Positions 8,419-15,813 of a stretch of DNA of 64,000 nucleotides are shown here, piece after piece (the first letter of the stretch is position 1; each line of letters opens with the position of its first letter). The stretch is from PALSA-911 sp963743035 (GTDB lineage Bacteria > Pseudomonadota > Alphaproteobacteria > Acetobacterales > Acetobacteraceae), in assembly GCA_963743035.1 (NCBI GenBank), contig CAVUOB010000018.1, forward strand, positions 806,001 to 870,000, read 5' to 3'. The notes under the pieces are model-generated. The model was not told the DNA's origin. It did no database searches and was given only the letters and a program-made list of their open reading frames with translations. The translations under genes and the position numbers were made by a program.

Positions 8419-9471
8419 TCAGCCGAGATTGGCCAGCCCGTGCAGAAAACTCGAGCCGCTGTTGGTGCTGTCGAAGGCGTGCAGGCCGAGTTCCTCGGCG
8501 AGCCCGACACAGCAAAGCTGCCCGCGCACCGAGTTTCCCGCCATGTCCAGCCGCGGCGAGAACACGCCGATGCCGAGCTGACGATTGACCACCGCCAGGA
8601 TGCCGCCGCCGACGCCGCTTTTCGCCGGCAGCCCGACCCGGCAGGCCCAGTCGCCGGCGCCGTCGTACATGCCGCAGGTGAACATCACCGACAGCGTATC
8701 GCGCACCGCCTCCATGCCGAACACCTCCCGCCGGCTGACCGGGTTGGCGCCGAGATTGGCGAGCGTCGCGCCCATCAGCGCCAGATCGCGGGCGGTGACG
8801 ATGATCGAGCACTGGCGGAAATAGAGATCCAGCACCTCGTCCACCGGCACCTCGAACACGCCGGCGGCGCGCAGCAGATGGCCGATGGCGCGGTTGCGGT
8901 GACCGGTTTCGTGTTCGGAGTCGAAGATTGTCTGGTCCACCGTCAGGCATCGTCCGGCGGCATGGCTGAACATCGCCAGCACCTGGTCGAACGCCGACGG
9001 GCCGAGAAGCTGGCGCAGCCGCCCGGCCACGGCGATCGCCCCGGCGTTGACCATCGGGTTGAACGGGCGGTTGGTGCGGGGATCGAGGGTGATCGCGTTG
9101 AACGGATCGCCGCTCGGCTGCACGCCGACCGCGGCATAGGTCTCCTCCCGTCCGGCGATGTCGAGCAGCATGGCGAAGGTCAGTGCCTTCGATACCGACT
9201 GTATCGTGAACGGGGCATCGGCGTCGCCGGCGGTGACGACCTCGCCGGTGCTGTTGGCCACCGCGATGCCGAACTGGTCGGGCGGCACCTTGGCGAGCTC
9301 CGGGATGTAGTCGGCAACGGCGCCCGCGCAATTGCCGGCGTGTTGGGCATGCAGGCCGCGCACCAGGCTTTGGATTTCGGCGCGGGTGGACGCGGATTGC
9401 GGCCGCGGCGTCTGCGCGTGGCTGGCCCCGTGCATGCTTGCCGGATGGGCGCTTGCTGGATGGCCTGGCAT
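8419..9471 (-). CDS. glsA: Glutaminase A
   Basis: A 350-residue serine-dependent glutaminase that hydrolyses L-glutamine to glutamate and ammonia. The S-V-S-K motif is at 92-95 (beta-lactamase-like Ser/Lys pair), with M-V-N-A-G-A-I further on and Y-F-R-Q-C-S-I later, all landmarks of GlsA. The first 28 residues are His/Ala/Ser-rich and outside the family core (about 305-310 residues), so the true start may be the internal Met13. It is unlinked to nitrogen regulators here. Confidence 0.92.
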   Translation of the reverse strand: MPGHPASAHPASMHGASHAQTPRPQSASTRAEIQSLVRGLHAQHAGNCAGAVADYIPELAKVPPDQFGIAVANSTGEVVTAGDADAPFTIQSVSKALTFAMLLDIAGREETYAAVGVQPSGDPFNAITLDPRTNRPFNPMVNAGAIAVAGRLRQLLGPSAFDQVLAMFSHAAGRCLTVDQTIFDSEHETGHRNRAIGHLLRAAGVFEVPVDEVLDLYFRQCSIIVTARDLALMGATLANLGANPVSRREVFGMEAVRDTLSVMFTCGMYDGAGDWACRVGLPAKSGVGGGILAVVNRQLGIGVFSPRLDMAGNSVRGQLCCVGLAEELGLHAFDSTNSGSSFLHGLANLG

Positions 9472-9528
9472 GGGTGTTTGCGGTCTTCCGGCTGTTGGCG
9501 GAGTGGTTGCGGGGCGGGAGGGATCGCC

Positions 9529-11112
9529 TCAGGCCATGCGGATATTCCAGAACAGGCTGAAGGAGCCGCGGGGAATGCCGGAGATGTTGCGGCGATAGGC
9601 GGTCGCCTGGAAGAACTGGCCGAGCGGCAGATAGGGCGGGTCGTGCCAGAACTCGGTCTGGATGTCGCGGCAGATGCGCTGCTGGGTCGGCAGGTCCGGC
9701 GCGTCGAACCAGGCGTTGCGCAGTTCCGTCAGCCTGGCGTTGGTCGGCCAGCCGACGAAGCCCTTGCGGCCGATGGCGTTCAGCGACGGGCTGGAGCCGG
9801 GGTTCAGGCAATCATAGCCGGCGGTGTAGGTGCAGTGCGCGTTCCAGCCGCCCTTGTCCGGCGGCTCCTGGCTGTTGCGCCGCTGGATCACCGTGCCCCA
9901 GTCGAGCGCCTGGTAATCGACGTTGAGGCCGCATTTGCGGAACATGTCGGCGGACACCTCGCACAGCGCATTGATCGCCGGAAAATCGGTGGCCGCCAGG
10001 AACACGATCTTCTCGCCGTTGTAACCGGCGGTGGCGAGGTCGCGTTTCACCTTGTCGTAGTCTCGCTTGCTGGTCAGCACCTCCATGCCGACCTCGCTGG
10101 CGAGCGGCGTGCCGGGGGTGAACACGCCTGCCTTGTCGCGCCACATCTCGGGGTCGGTGCCGACGACGGCATTCATGAAATCGGCCTGGTCGACGGCGCC
10201 CAACAGGGCCGCCTTCACCGCCGGCTTGTCGAATGGCGGATAGAGGCTGTTGAGGCGGAGAAAGCCGATATTGCCGGCGCGGTCGATGACCTCCGTGGTG
10301 ATGTCCTTGCTGCGCTTCAGCACCGGTATCAGGTCGGCGGTCGGCTGCTCCCACCAGTCGATCTCGCCCGATTGCAGCGCGGCGGCGGCGGTGGCGGCGT
10401 CGGGGATCGTTTTCCACTCGATCCGCTCGATATTGGCGATCTTCGGGCCGGTGGTGAAGCTCGGCGTGCCCGAGCGGGGGACGTAGCCTTCGAACTTCCG
10501 ATAGACGGCGCGCGAGCCGGGGACGCGCTCATCGGCGATGAAACGGTACGGGCCGCTGCCGGTCATTTCCGTCACCTGCTGCGTGCCCGGGGTGTTGGCC
10601 AGCCGCTCGGGCATGACCGGCAGCATCGTGTTGCTGCCCTTGCCCATGGCCAGCGGCAAGGCAGGGAAGGGCTTGCTGAGGCGAAGCCGAATGACGCGGT
10701 CCGAGGGCGCCGAGAGCTCGTCGGTCACCGCCAGCAGCGAGCCGCCGAATGCGTCGCGCGACGCCCAGCGCCGGATGCTGGCCACGGCGTCGCGCGCCAG
10801 GACCGGCGTGTCGTCATGGAATTTCAGCCCCTCGCGCAGCGTCAGCATCCAGAGCTTGCCGTCATTCTCGACGGTGTAGCCGTCCACCATCTGCGGCTGC
10901 GGCTGGTAGTTTTCGTCGATGCCGAACAGCGTGTCGAACACCAGGAAGGCGTGATTGCGGGTGACATAGGCGGTGGCCCAGACCGGATCGAGCACGGCCA
11001 AGTCGGCCTGCGGGACGAAAATCAGGGAGTTGGATGCCGCGGAGGCAATGGCCGGGGCTGCCAGCGTGGCGCCAGCGGCAGCCGCGGTTTTCAGAAAGTC
11101 GCGCCGCTTCAT
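9529..11112 (-). CDS. ABC transporter substrate-binding protein, peptide family 5, Tat-exported
   Basis: A 527-residue periplasmic solute-binding protein of family SBP_bac_5 (peptides, opines, nickel, glutathione and similar). It starts M-K-R-R-D-F-L-K-T-A-A-A-A-G, a Tat signal with cleavage probably after A-S-A near residue 27. I chose 11112 because an agggaga ribosome site precedes it and the Tat motif starts there; the frame stays open to 11277 but without homology. Family features L-R-E-G-L-K-F-H-D at about 95-103 and G-S-G-P-Y-R-F-I are present. No permease or ATPase genes adjoin it. Confidence 0.9.
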   Translation of the reverse strand: MKRRDFLKTAAAAGATLAAPAIASAASNSLIFVPQADLAVLDPVWATAYVTRNHAFLVFDTLFGIDENYQPQPQMVDGYTVENDGKLWMLTLREGLKFHDDTPVLARDAVASIRRWASRDAFGGSLLAVTDELSAPSDRVIRLRLSKPFPALPLAMGKGSNTMLPVMPERLANTPGTQQVTEMTGSGPYRFIADERVPGSRAVYRKFEGYVPRSGTPSFTTGPKIANIERIEWKTIPDAATAAAALQSGEIDWWEQPTADLIPVLKRSKDITTEVIDRAGNIGFLRLNSLYPPFDKPAVKAALLGAVDQADFMNAVVGTDPEMWRDKAGVFTPGTPLASEVGMEVLTSKRDYDKVKRDLATAGYNGEKIVFLAATDFPAINALCEVSADMFRKCGLNVDYQALDWGTVIQRRNSQEPPDKGGWNAHCTYTAGYDCLNPGSSPSLNAIGRKGFVGWPTNARLTELRNAWFDAPDLPTQQRICRDIQTEFWHDPPYLPLGQFFQATAYRRNISGIPRGSFSLFWNIRMA

Positions 11113-11383
11113 AATGTTGGGTCTCCCTGTGATCGGCGCCGAATGCGCCCTCTCCAGCTCGCGATACTGTTCTGTTGCAATGCGGAATGTCCAGTGCGTG
11201 CTTACCCTGAACGGAGACAAAACTGCCCACATGAAGAGCATTCGCCGAAAAGAAAGCCCGAATGTCGGACCGAACATGCAATTTCGCCTGAATCATGCAC
11301 ACTTATTGTTCAGACAAAATTTGTCCCTCTCTATCAAGGCCTCATCCCTATGGCGGCCAGTTGCGTGGTCGAGAGGCGCTGGA

Positions 11384-11405
11384 CAATTTGCATCAGATGC
11401 AATTG
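11384..11405. promoter_or_regulatory. Imperfect palindrome, possible regulator site
   Basis: The core ttgcatc-a-gatgcaa is a perfect 7-bp inverted repeat, extended to caat...attg with one extra t in the left half. It lies about 270 bp upstream of the leftward binding-protein gene. A role as operator is inference only. Confidence 0.3.
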
Positions 11406-11417
11406 AACCGCGCCGAA

Positions 11418-11457
11418 CCATCTGCGTGTTCGGCGTGCATCTGCCTTCATCTGCGTT
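11418..11457. repeat. Degenerate catctgcg repeats
   Basis: Three or four spaced copies of catctgcg/catctgcc occur within 40 bp (11419, about 11440, about 11449). Reads such as cgcagatgaaggcagatg on the opposite strand resemble a simple intergenic repeat seen in many proteobacteria. No coding potential is associated. Confidence 0.4.
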
Positions 11458-11469
11458 AAGTGCTTTCTC

Positions 11470-11559
11470 TTACTGGGTACCCCGGGCAACGGCCGGCAGG
11501 GCCAGGGAAAGTGCGGCGGTCCGCAGCACGGAGCGTCGGGACAGGCGAGGGGACGGCAT
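11470..11559 (-). pseudogene. Orphan Tat signal peptide, probable remnant of an exported protein
   Basis: A 29-residue ORF reading M-P-S-P-R-L-S-R-R-S-V-L-R-T-A-A-L-S-L-A-L-P and then A-V-A-R-G-T-Q and TAA. This is a textbook Tat leader (S-R-R-S-V-L-R, hydrophobic core, A-V-A cleavage site) with nothing after it. The DNA beyond the stop changes to lower G+C with catctgcg repeats. The simplest reading is that the mature part was deleted or replaced. A functional leader peptide is less likely. Confidence 0.5.
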
Positions 11560-11688
11560 TGCGTTCCACCATGCGGTTCGGGGAGGTGACCCGGGAGCCA
11601 CGCAATCGCCATGCCAGGGGCGGCGGCCTTAACAGGGCCGGGCCGGACGGCTAGAACCGCTGCGCAGTCAGCAATGGGAACCGCGCAG

Positions 11689-12033
11689 ATGACCGATGGC
11701 AACACCGATATCAAACTGGGCACAGGCGCCCTGGCCGAAAGCGGCCGGAATGTCGTCGTGCACTACACCGGCTGGTTGTTCGATCCGTCCGCTGCGGACA
11801 ACAAGGGCAGAAAGTTCGACAGCTCGCGCGACCGCGGCGACCCGTTCCGCTTCGCGCTCGGTGCCGGCCAGGTGATCCGCGGCTGGGACCAGGGCGTGGC
11901 CGGCATGAAGGTCGGCGGCCAGCGCACGCTGGTGATCCCGCCGGAGCTCGGCTACGGCGCGCGCGGCGCCGGCGGCGTCATTCCGCCGAACGCGACGCTG
12001 GTCTTCGACGTGGAATTGCTGAACGTGGAATAG
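11689..12033 (+). CDS. FKBP-type peptidyl-prolyl cis-trans isomerase
   Basis: A 114-residue single-domain FKBP that speeds proline isomerisation during protein folding. Conserved motifs are V-V-H-Y-T-G-W at about 24-30, F-D-S-S at about 44-47, G-Q-V-I-R-G-W-D-Q-G-V-x-G-M at about 61-74, and the C-terminal P-P-N-A-T-L-V-F-D-V-E-L. No signal peptide, so cytoplasmic. The ATG at 11689 gives the usual length; an ATG at 11674 would add five residues. It is followed 36 bp later by the CnbZ-like gene. Confidence 0.92.
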   Translation: MTDGNTDIKLGTGALAESGRNVVVHYTGWLFDPSAADNKGRKFDSSRDRGDPFRFALGAGQVIRGWDQGVAGMKVGGQRTLVIPPELGYGARGAGGVIPPNATLVFDVELLNVE

Positions 12034-12069
12034 TCCGGCCTGATCGGCCGGCGGGCAGGGAGCGGCGCT

Positions 12070-12843
12070 ATGACGGCCACCACCATCGACGTGCCAACCA
12101 TCGACGTGCCCGCCGGCGGATTTCGCTACATCCCCCGCGTGTTCCAGTATTCCGCCGGGGTGCGGGCGCTGGATGGCCACCGGATCGAGCGGGTGGAGTT
12201 CATGCGCCCGGTAGCGCTGACGGAAGGGTTCGCGTTCATCGAGCGGTTCTTTGCCGATCAGCGCCTGAAGCTGGCGGGGTTCTGCGCCTGCGAACTGCGC
12301 TCCCCGGCCCCGTTCACCGAGGACGGCTTCATCGCCTTCAACCGCGACTATGTCGGCACACTGGAACGCTGGGGCGTGATGCAGGGCGTCAAGAACCCTG
12401 TCGCGCGCAGCAATGTCTGCGCCGAGCTGCACAAGCCGTCGGAGCCGGGGTTTCACGCCTTCTGCTTCACCCGCAAGCTGGCCGGCGCGTCAGGCTCCTT
12501 CGTGATCGCCGGCAGCGGGGAGGCGGAGGAGGGACATGCTTCCTACCGCGAGCGCACAATCCGTTTCGGCGAGACCGGCGCATCGGCAATGCGCGAGAAG
12601 GGGGTGTTCGTGCTGAACCGGATGGAAAGCCGGATGGCGGCGCTGGATGCGGGCTGGGCGGACATCTCGGCGGCGCAGGTCTACACCGTGCACGATCTGT
12701 ATCCGTTCCTGGCCGACGAGATCGTGCGCCGCGGCGCCGCGCAGCACGGGCTGTGCTGGCATTTTGCCCGTCCGCCGGTGCTGGGTCTGGAATACGAGAT
12801 GGATTGCCGCGCGGTGCCGGTGGAGCACCGCATTCGCCTGTAG
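12070..12843 (+). CDS. CnbZ-like protein (2-amino-5-chloromuconate deaminase family, tentative)
   Basis: A 257-residue protein with no obvious signal or membrane segment. The segment A-G-F-C-A-C-E-L-R-S-P-A-P-F-T at about 76-90, N-P-V-A-R-S-N-V-C-A-E at about 117-127 and F-H-A-F-C-F-T are what I remember of proteins annotated as CnbZ-like deaminases. That enzyme family acts in chloronitrobenzene breakdown, but most homologues sit outside such clusters, as here. The first codons contain a 15-bp tandem duplication giving T-I-D-V-P twice. Family call is from memory and only moderately certain; the reaction is unproven. Confidence 0.6.
   Translation: MTATTIDVPTIDVPAGGFRYIPRVFQYSAGVRALDGHRIERVEFMRPVALTEGFAFIERFFADQRLKLAGFCACELRSPAPFTEDGFIAFNRDYVGTLERWGVMQGVKNPVARSNVCAELHKPSEPGFHAFCFTRKLAGASGSFVIAGSGEAEEGHASYRERTIRFGETGASAMREKGVFVLNRMESRMAALDAGWADISAAQVYTVHDLYPFLADEIVRRGAAQHGLCWHFARPPVLGLEYEMDCRAVPVEHRIRL
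12082..12111 (+). repeat. 15-bp tandem duplication inside the CnbZ-like gene
   Basis: accatcgacgtgcca is followed by accatcgacgtgccc, keeping frame and duplicating the peptide T-I-D-V-P at residues 5-14. Confidence 0.7.
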
Positions 12844-12849
12844 CGGGAA

Positions 12850-13035
12850 TCAGCGGTCCCCGCTCTGGAGGCGGACATTGTCGTCGCCGGTCTGGCCCAG
12901 ACCGGCGGCCCCGCCCACATAGGCGCCGGAACGCGGCGCATGGTAGCCGCCGCCGTCGGACGAACAGGCCCCGAGGGTGAATGCCAGCATCAGGACCAGG
13001 AGCACCGCGAGCAGGGGGTTGGAAATGCGCTGCAT
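12850..13035 (-). CDS. Small lipoprotein, hypothetical
   Basis: A 61-residue protein with a clear lipoprotein signal: basic start M-Q-R-I-S-N, hydrophobic stretch L-L-A-V-L-L-V-L-M-L-A-F, then lipobox L-G-A-C (Cys at about 26). The mature part is a Gly/Ser-rich tail of about 35 residues ending L-Q-S-G-D-R. It is predicted to sit in the envelope. The start codon is 19 bp after the stop of the gene at 13055, so the two are probably co-transcribed. Function is unknown. Confidence 0.65.
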   Translation of the reverse strand: MQRISNPLLAVLLVLMLAFTLGACSSDGGGYHAPRSGAYVGGAAGLGQTGDDNVRLQSGDR

Positions 13036-13054
13036 CGCCGGTGCCCCTGTCCGC

Positions 13055-13474
13055 TCAGCCGGCGGTGACGCGAACCGACGTGGTGGTTGGGCTGGCCGCG
13101 AACATCTCGATGTGCAGGCCGTTATCGGCTCCCCATTTGACGAACTCGGCCCAGACCGCGTGGGCGGTGTCCTCGGGCTGACGCAGGTCGCGGTCGGCGC
13201 CCTTGGTGCCGTCGAATTCCTTCGGCACCGGGAACGGGCCGAGCGCGTCATCGACCATCTGCTGCTTCTTCCGCTGCTTGGCCATCTGGCTGATCTTGCG
13301 GACGATCTCGTTGCGCAGCCCGGTGACGAACGCGGTGGCGCGCGGCACGCGGTTGCGCAGGTTCTCGGCGTCGATCTTGGCGTTGCGCTCCTGCATGGCC
13401 TGGACATAGGCCTGTCTGGCGTTGTCGGCTGCGGTCTTCTGCTTGGCCAGGCGATCGGTAAGAGTATCCTGCAC
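13055..13474 (-). CDS. Hypothetical protein with N-terminal coiled coil
   Basis: A 139-residue soluble protein. The first 45 residues (A-K-Q-K-T-A-A-D-N-A-R-Q-A-Y-V-Q-A-M-Q-E-R) are a charged, heptad-like helix. A basic segment (M-A-K-Q-R-K-K-Q-Q-M) follows at about 64-73, and the C-terminus is a more globular part with W-A-E-F-V-K-W. No family recognised. It precedes the small lipoprotein gene on the same strand. Confidence 0.65.
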   Translation of the reverse strand: MQDTLTDRLAKQKTAADNARQAYVQAMQERNAKIDAENLRNRVPRATAFVTGLRNEIVRKISQMAKQRKKQQMVDDALGPFPVPKEFDGTKGADRDLRQPEDTAHAVWAEFVKWGADNGLHIEMFAASPTTTSVRVTAG

Positions 13475-13678
13475 GGGCGGTCCCTGATAACTAAAGGTCT
13501 CCCTATAGCGGATCTGGCTGCAATCTCAATCTTGGGTGCCGCATAGGAGCCGCGCTCAGGCGGGATTTCACCAACTCTTCAAGATCGCAACGGAAATGCC
13601 CCGCCGGCGGCCGCCCGCGTTGCCCAAAACCGCGGCGCGGGCGACACTGGCATTTCAAAACACCGAGGAGACTCCGCC

Positions 13679-14374
13679 ATGGCCGAACGGCCCTTCACCC
13701 AGGCTGACCTGGACGTCCTCACTCAGTGGGACACGCCCACCATCTGCAACGGCCTCGAACTGACCAACCCGGAACGCCGCGCGATCGGCTTCACCGTGGA
13801 GCCGATGGTGGCGCTTGACCGCAGCGCCAAGCCGATGGTCGGCCTCGCCCGGGTCGGCATGATCCGCGCCAGGGAAGCCCCGCGCAGCAAGGTCACCGAG
13901 CGGATGGATTGGTACGACTATGTCGGCAAATCCGACCTTCCCACCGTCGTCGTGCTGCAGGACATCGACGACAAGCCCGGCTATGGCGCGTTCTGGGGCG
14001 AAGTGAACTCCACCGTGCACAAGGCGCTTGGCGCGCTCGGCTGCGTCACCAACGGCTCGTTCCGCGACCTCGATGCCTGGGCCCCCGGGTTTCAGATGAT
14101 CGGCGGCCGCGTCGGGCCGAGCCATGCCCATGTGCACATGGTCACCTTCGGAGAGCCGGTGAACGTGTTCGGCATGCAGGTGTCGCATGACGACGTCATC
14201 CACGCCGATTTCCATGGCGCGGTGGTCATTCCGGCCGACGCCGTGAAGAAGCTGCCGGCCGCGATCGAGCTGCTGACCCGGCGGGAGAAGGTGATCCTCG
14301 ATATCTGCCGCGCGCCTGGCTTCACCCCGGACAAGCTGCGTGCGGCGCTGAAGACCTCGGGCGAAATCCACTAG
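13679..14374 (+). CDS. RraA-like / HMG aldolase family protein
   Basis: A 231-residue member of the RraA/demethylmenaquinone methyltransferase-like fold. Its members are either 4-hydroxy-4-methyl-2-oxoglutarate-type aldolases/oxaloacetate decarboxylases or RNase E inhibitors. N-G-S-F-R-D at about 124-129 carries the Arg-Asp pair used by the aldolases, and V-S-H-D-D-V-I-H-A-D at about 169-178 is the second metal region. Good ribosome site gaggag. In bacteria that use these enzymes catabolically they accompany ring-cleavage genes, which are absent here, so the role stays open. Confidence 0.85.
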   Translation: MAERPFTQADLDVLTQWDTPTICNGLELTNPERRAIGFTVEPMVALDRSAKPMVGLARVGMIRAREAPRSKVTERMDWYDYVGKSDLPTVVVLQDIDDKPGYGAFWGEVNSTVHKALGALGCVTNGSFRDLDAWAPGFQMIGGRVGPSHAHVHMVTFGEPVNVFGMQVSHDDVIHADFHGAVVIPADAVKKLPAAIELLTRREKVILDICRAPGFTPDKLRAALKTSGEIH

Positions 14375-14412
14375 CCGCTGCGAGTGGGCTTGCGCCCCCT
14401 CCACCGCCGATT

Positions 14413-14428
14413 CGTTCCTGCGGGAACG
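14413..14428. terminator. Hairpin after the RraA-like gene
   Basis: cgttcc-tgcg-ggaacg forms a perfect 6-bp stem, flanked by gccg...cggc that could lengthen it. There is no T run, so it is a weak terminator candidate between the RraA-like gene and the AmpH-like gene. Confidence 0.3.
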
Positions 14429-14467
14429 CAGCGGCGCCAAGGAAGAATCCGATGTAAGGGGCGTGCG

Positions 14468-15565
14468 ATGCGCAGCGCGTTATTCGTTCTGGCGTTCTTC
14501 CTGCTGGCGTTGCCGGCGCGCGCCGACAGCCTGTTGCAGGAAGCCATCGGCCTCGCCGGCCCGGCGATGTGGCTGGAATCCGGTGCGCCAGGCATGGTCC
14601 TTGCCGTCGTTCGCGGCGAGGACAGCATCGTTGCCGGCTATGGCGAGACCGAGAAAGGCAACAACCGCGAACCGGACGCGCATAGCCTGTTGCGGCTCGG
14701 CTCCATCAGCAAGGTGTTCACGACCGAGGTGCTCGCCTCGCTGGTGAACGATGGCACGGTCCGGCTGACCGACCCGCTGCAGCGGTATGCCGGGGATGCC
14801 CGGGTTCCGGCGCGCGACGGTCGCGACATGACGCTGCTCGAACTCGCGACCCATACCGGCGGCCTGCCGCGCGAGATCGGTTTCGCCCCGGACAAGCCGC
14901 AATTCACCTGGCCCACCCGCGCGGACCGCTGGGCCTGGCTTCCGAAGCAGACCCTCGGCTGGGCGCCCGGAAGCGTGGCCGCCTATTCCAATGTCGGTTT
15001 CGACCTGCTGGCCGATGCGCTGGAAACCGCGGCGAAACAACCCTATCCGGAGCTGCTCGCCGCCCGCGTCACCGCCCGGCTGGGCATGACCGACACCGGC
15101 GTCAGCCCGAGTCTGGAGCAGTGCCAACGACTGATGATCGGCACCGGCATTGCGCCGCCGGCGCCTTGCCTGGACACGCGCGCCACCGCCGGCAGCGGCG
15201 GGCTGTACAGCACCGGCGCCGACATGGCGGTGTGGCTGCGCCATAACCTCCGGCAGCGGGATCCGGACCTGCTGCTCAGCCACGCGGTCTACTATCCGCG
15301 CCAGGCCCTGGCGGCGGCGATCGGCTTCGACGAGGCCGGACCGATGACCGGCCTTGCCCTCGGCTGGGTGGTCATGGCGGCGCATGGCCAGTTCCCGCTG
15401 ATCGTGCAGAAGGCCGGCGGCGGCGCCGGTTTCATGACCTATGCCGCCTTCGCTCCCGGCAGCGGCGTCGGTGTGTTCGTCGCGGTCAACCGCGTCGATT
15501 TCGGCATGTTCGCCGCGCTGGCGCAGGCGGCGAACGGGCTGATCGCGTCGCTGGTGACCCGCTGA
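14468..15565 (+). CDS. AmpH-like serine hydrolase (class C beta-lactamase fold)
   Basis: A 365-residue exported protein. Residues 1-20 form a Sec signal peptide ending A-R-A-D. The beta-lactamase/DD-peptidase motifs are S-I-S-K (catalytic Ser at about 84), Y-S-N at about 174-176, and K-A-G in place of K-T-G at about 318-320. The segments E-Q-C-Q-R-L-M-I-G and A-G-S-G-G-L-Y-S-T resemble AmpH, a DD-carboxypeptidase/endopeptidase that trims peptidoglycan. It is therefore more likely a cell-wall enzyme than a resistance beta-lactamase, though weak lactamase activity is possible. I chose the start that gives the signal peptide. Confidence 0.82.
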   Translation: MRSALFVLAFFLLALPARADSLLQEAIGLAGPAMWLESGAPGMVLAVVRGEDSIVAGYGETEKGNNREPDAHSLLRLGSISKVFTTEVLASLVNDGTVRLTDPLQRYAGDARVPARDGRDMTLLELATHTGGLPREIGFAPDKPQFTWPTRADRWAWLPKQTLGWAPGSVAAYSNVGFDLLADALETAAKQPYPELLAARVTARLGMTDTGVSPSLEQCQRLMIGTGIAPPAPCLDTRATAGSGGLYSTGADMAVWLRHNLRQRDPDLLLSHAVYYPRQALAAAIGFDEAGPMTGLALGWVVMAAHGQFPLIVQKAGGGAGFMTYAAFAPGSGVGVFVAVNRVDFGMFAALAQAANGLIASLVTR

Positions 15566-15813
15566 CCCGCTGACCGGCCGCCGGCCGCTGCGGGGTGCGG
15601 GCCGTGACGTTCATGTTGCATTGCGACAAGCCGGGCGGTAGCGTCGGTCATTCGCCCGGACCCGGTGAAAATCCGGGTGGCTCTTCCGGCCGCCAATCCG
15701 CCGGATAACGCATCAGACACGACAGTGCTTCCCGCCCGATCGGGTGCGGCTGCGATCTGTGCGGCCCCGATCTGTGCGGCTTGTATGCACGTGCATTGCG
15801 GACCCATTTCCTC
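15566..15813. other. Intergenic region before the SulP gene
   Basis: About 250 bp with no gene. It contains a 15-bp tandem duplication (15753-15782) and the phrase ggtgaaaatccgggtggc, which recalls one box of cobalamin riboswitches, but the other boxes are missing. I do not call a riboswitch. Confidence 0.4.
15753..15782. repeat. 15-bp tandem duplication upstream of SulP
   Basis: cgatctgtgcggccc is followed directly by cgatctgtgcggctt (period 15), ending about 30 bp before the SulP ATG. Confidence 0.65.

Larger units (their letters stand above)
11113..11688. other. Intergenic region with repeat motifs and an orphan Tat leader
   Basis: About 575 bp between the peptide-binding protein and FKBP genes, visibly poorer in G+C than its surroundings from 11180 to 11470. 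It holds an imperfect palindrome (11384-11405), degenerate copies of catctgcg (11418-11457) and a 30-codon leftward ORF that is only a Tat signal peptide (11470-11559). I see no full gene in it. Confidence 0.5.

Noticed and set aside
8287..11406. 1039-codon open frame on the plus strand
   Set aside because: It is antisense to glsA and the binding-protein gene. Its product is an Arg/His/Gln/Ala-rich sequence without domains, as expected from the shadow of G+C-rich genes.
14468..15565. Resistance-type AmpC beta-lactamase
   Set aside because: The AmpH-like segments and K-A-G in place of K-T-G fit a peptidoglycan hydrolase better, and no AmpR-type regulator adjoins it.
15640..15720. Possible cobalamin riboswitch (ggtgaaaatccgggtggc)
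   Set aside because: Only one box resembles the consensus. The gccactg-type B12 box and flanking stems are absent, and the gene downstream is not a B12 gene.
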